Source: Prorocentrum cordatum
Taxonomy: Eukaryota; Sar; Dinophyceae; Prorocentrales; Prorocentraceae
Assembly: GCA_963575745.1 (NCBI GenBank)
Contig: CAUYUJ010015704.1
Location: forward strand, 261,001 to 325,000
DNA length: 64,000 bases
Direction: 5' to 3'
Part shown: piece after piece, positions 63,881 to 64,000 of the stretch
How the letters are laid out: every line of letters starts with the position of its first letter
How positions within the stretch are numbered: the first letter of the stretch is position 1
Notes under the pieces: model-generated
The model's input: only the letters and a program-made list of their open reading frames with translations
The model's database searches: none
Told to the model about the DNA's origin: nothing
Position numbers and translations under genes: made by a program

Positions 63881-64000
63881 GACGAGGAGGAGGAGAAAGA
63901 GGAGAAACAGAAGGAGGAGGACGAGGAGGAGTAGGAGGAGGAGGAAAGGAGGGGGTGAAGGATTGCGAGGAGGAGGAGGACGACGACGACCGACGTGGCC
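63881..64000. repeat. GGA purine tract at window end
   Basis: GAGGAGGAG and GACGAC repeats continuing to the end of the window. Confidence 0.95.

Overview
The window looks like nuclear DNA of a GC-rich dinoflagellate with a large genome. Four things point there: degenerate copies of the dinoflagellate spliced leader (best at 33810-33845), a membrane protein with W-S-x-x-K-K...W-C-C...G-K-G-C cysteine modules (33946-34920), retroelement families common in these genomes, and enormous amounts of simple and tandem repeat. A Prorocentrum-like species is a guess from base composition only. I see no operons, ribosome binding sites, rRNA or tRNA genes.

Region by region. 1-5675: purine and GAT microsatellites plus two clusters of an 11-bp minisatellite. 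5676-6723: remnant of a LINE reverse transcriptase with YADD. 7604-8184: decayed coding sequence of unknown origin. 8736-9430: an 11-bp GGGTCGCGGGC satellite. 10080-11054, 18103-20030 and 24470-27300: one family of roughly 950-bp repeats with GCGC-rich hairpins. Splitting one of these units is a complete tyrosine-recombinase retroelement (11055-18102), the best-defined object here: gag-like, reverse transcriptase/RNase H and tyrosine recombinase genes, bounded by split direct repeats in the order A1-genes-B1-A2-B2. 20055-24330: a pentanucleotide satellite, then a foldback-like structure with C/G-rich inverted arms and an internal 101-bp repeat. 27300-30612: purine tracts and a patchwork of 31-, 49- and 51-bp tandem repeats.

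30600-42600: low gene density, with exon-like GC islands and the intronless retrogene at 33946-34920, which still carries two stacked relict spliced leaders upstream. 43131-49091: a decayed Copia-type element with gag, integrase, reverse transcriptase and RNase H segments. 50620-53900: 42-bp and GGCACGTCCC-type satellites in a nested higher-order array. 56381-57300: a spliced gene whose three exons join in phase and rebuild two PAN/apple-like cysteine modules. Just upstream is a 172-bp inverted-repeat element (56200-56371) that could itself be an intron; its relative lies at 39598-39788. 58190-58870: a 12-bp minisatellite. 59883-63013: a decayed methyltransferase-like segment on the plus strand and a decayed coiled-coil coding tract on the minus strand.

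Most long open frames in this window are products of repeats whose period is a multiple of three, or antisense shadows of the retroelement, and are not annotated as genes.
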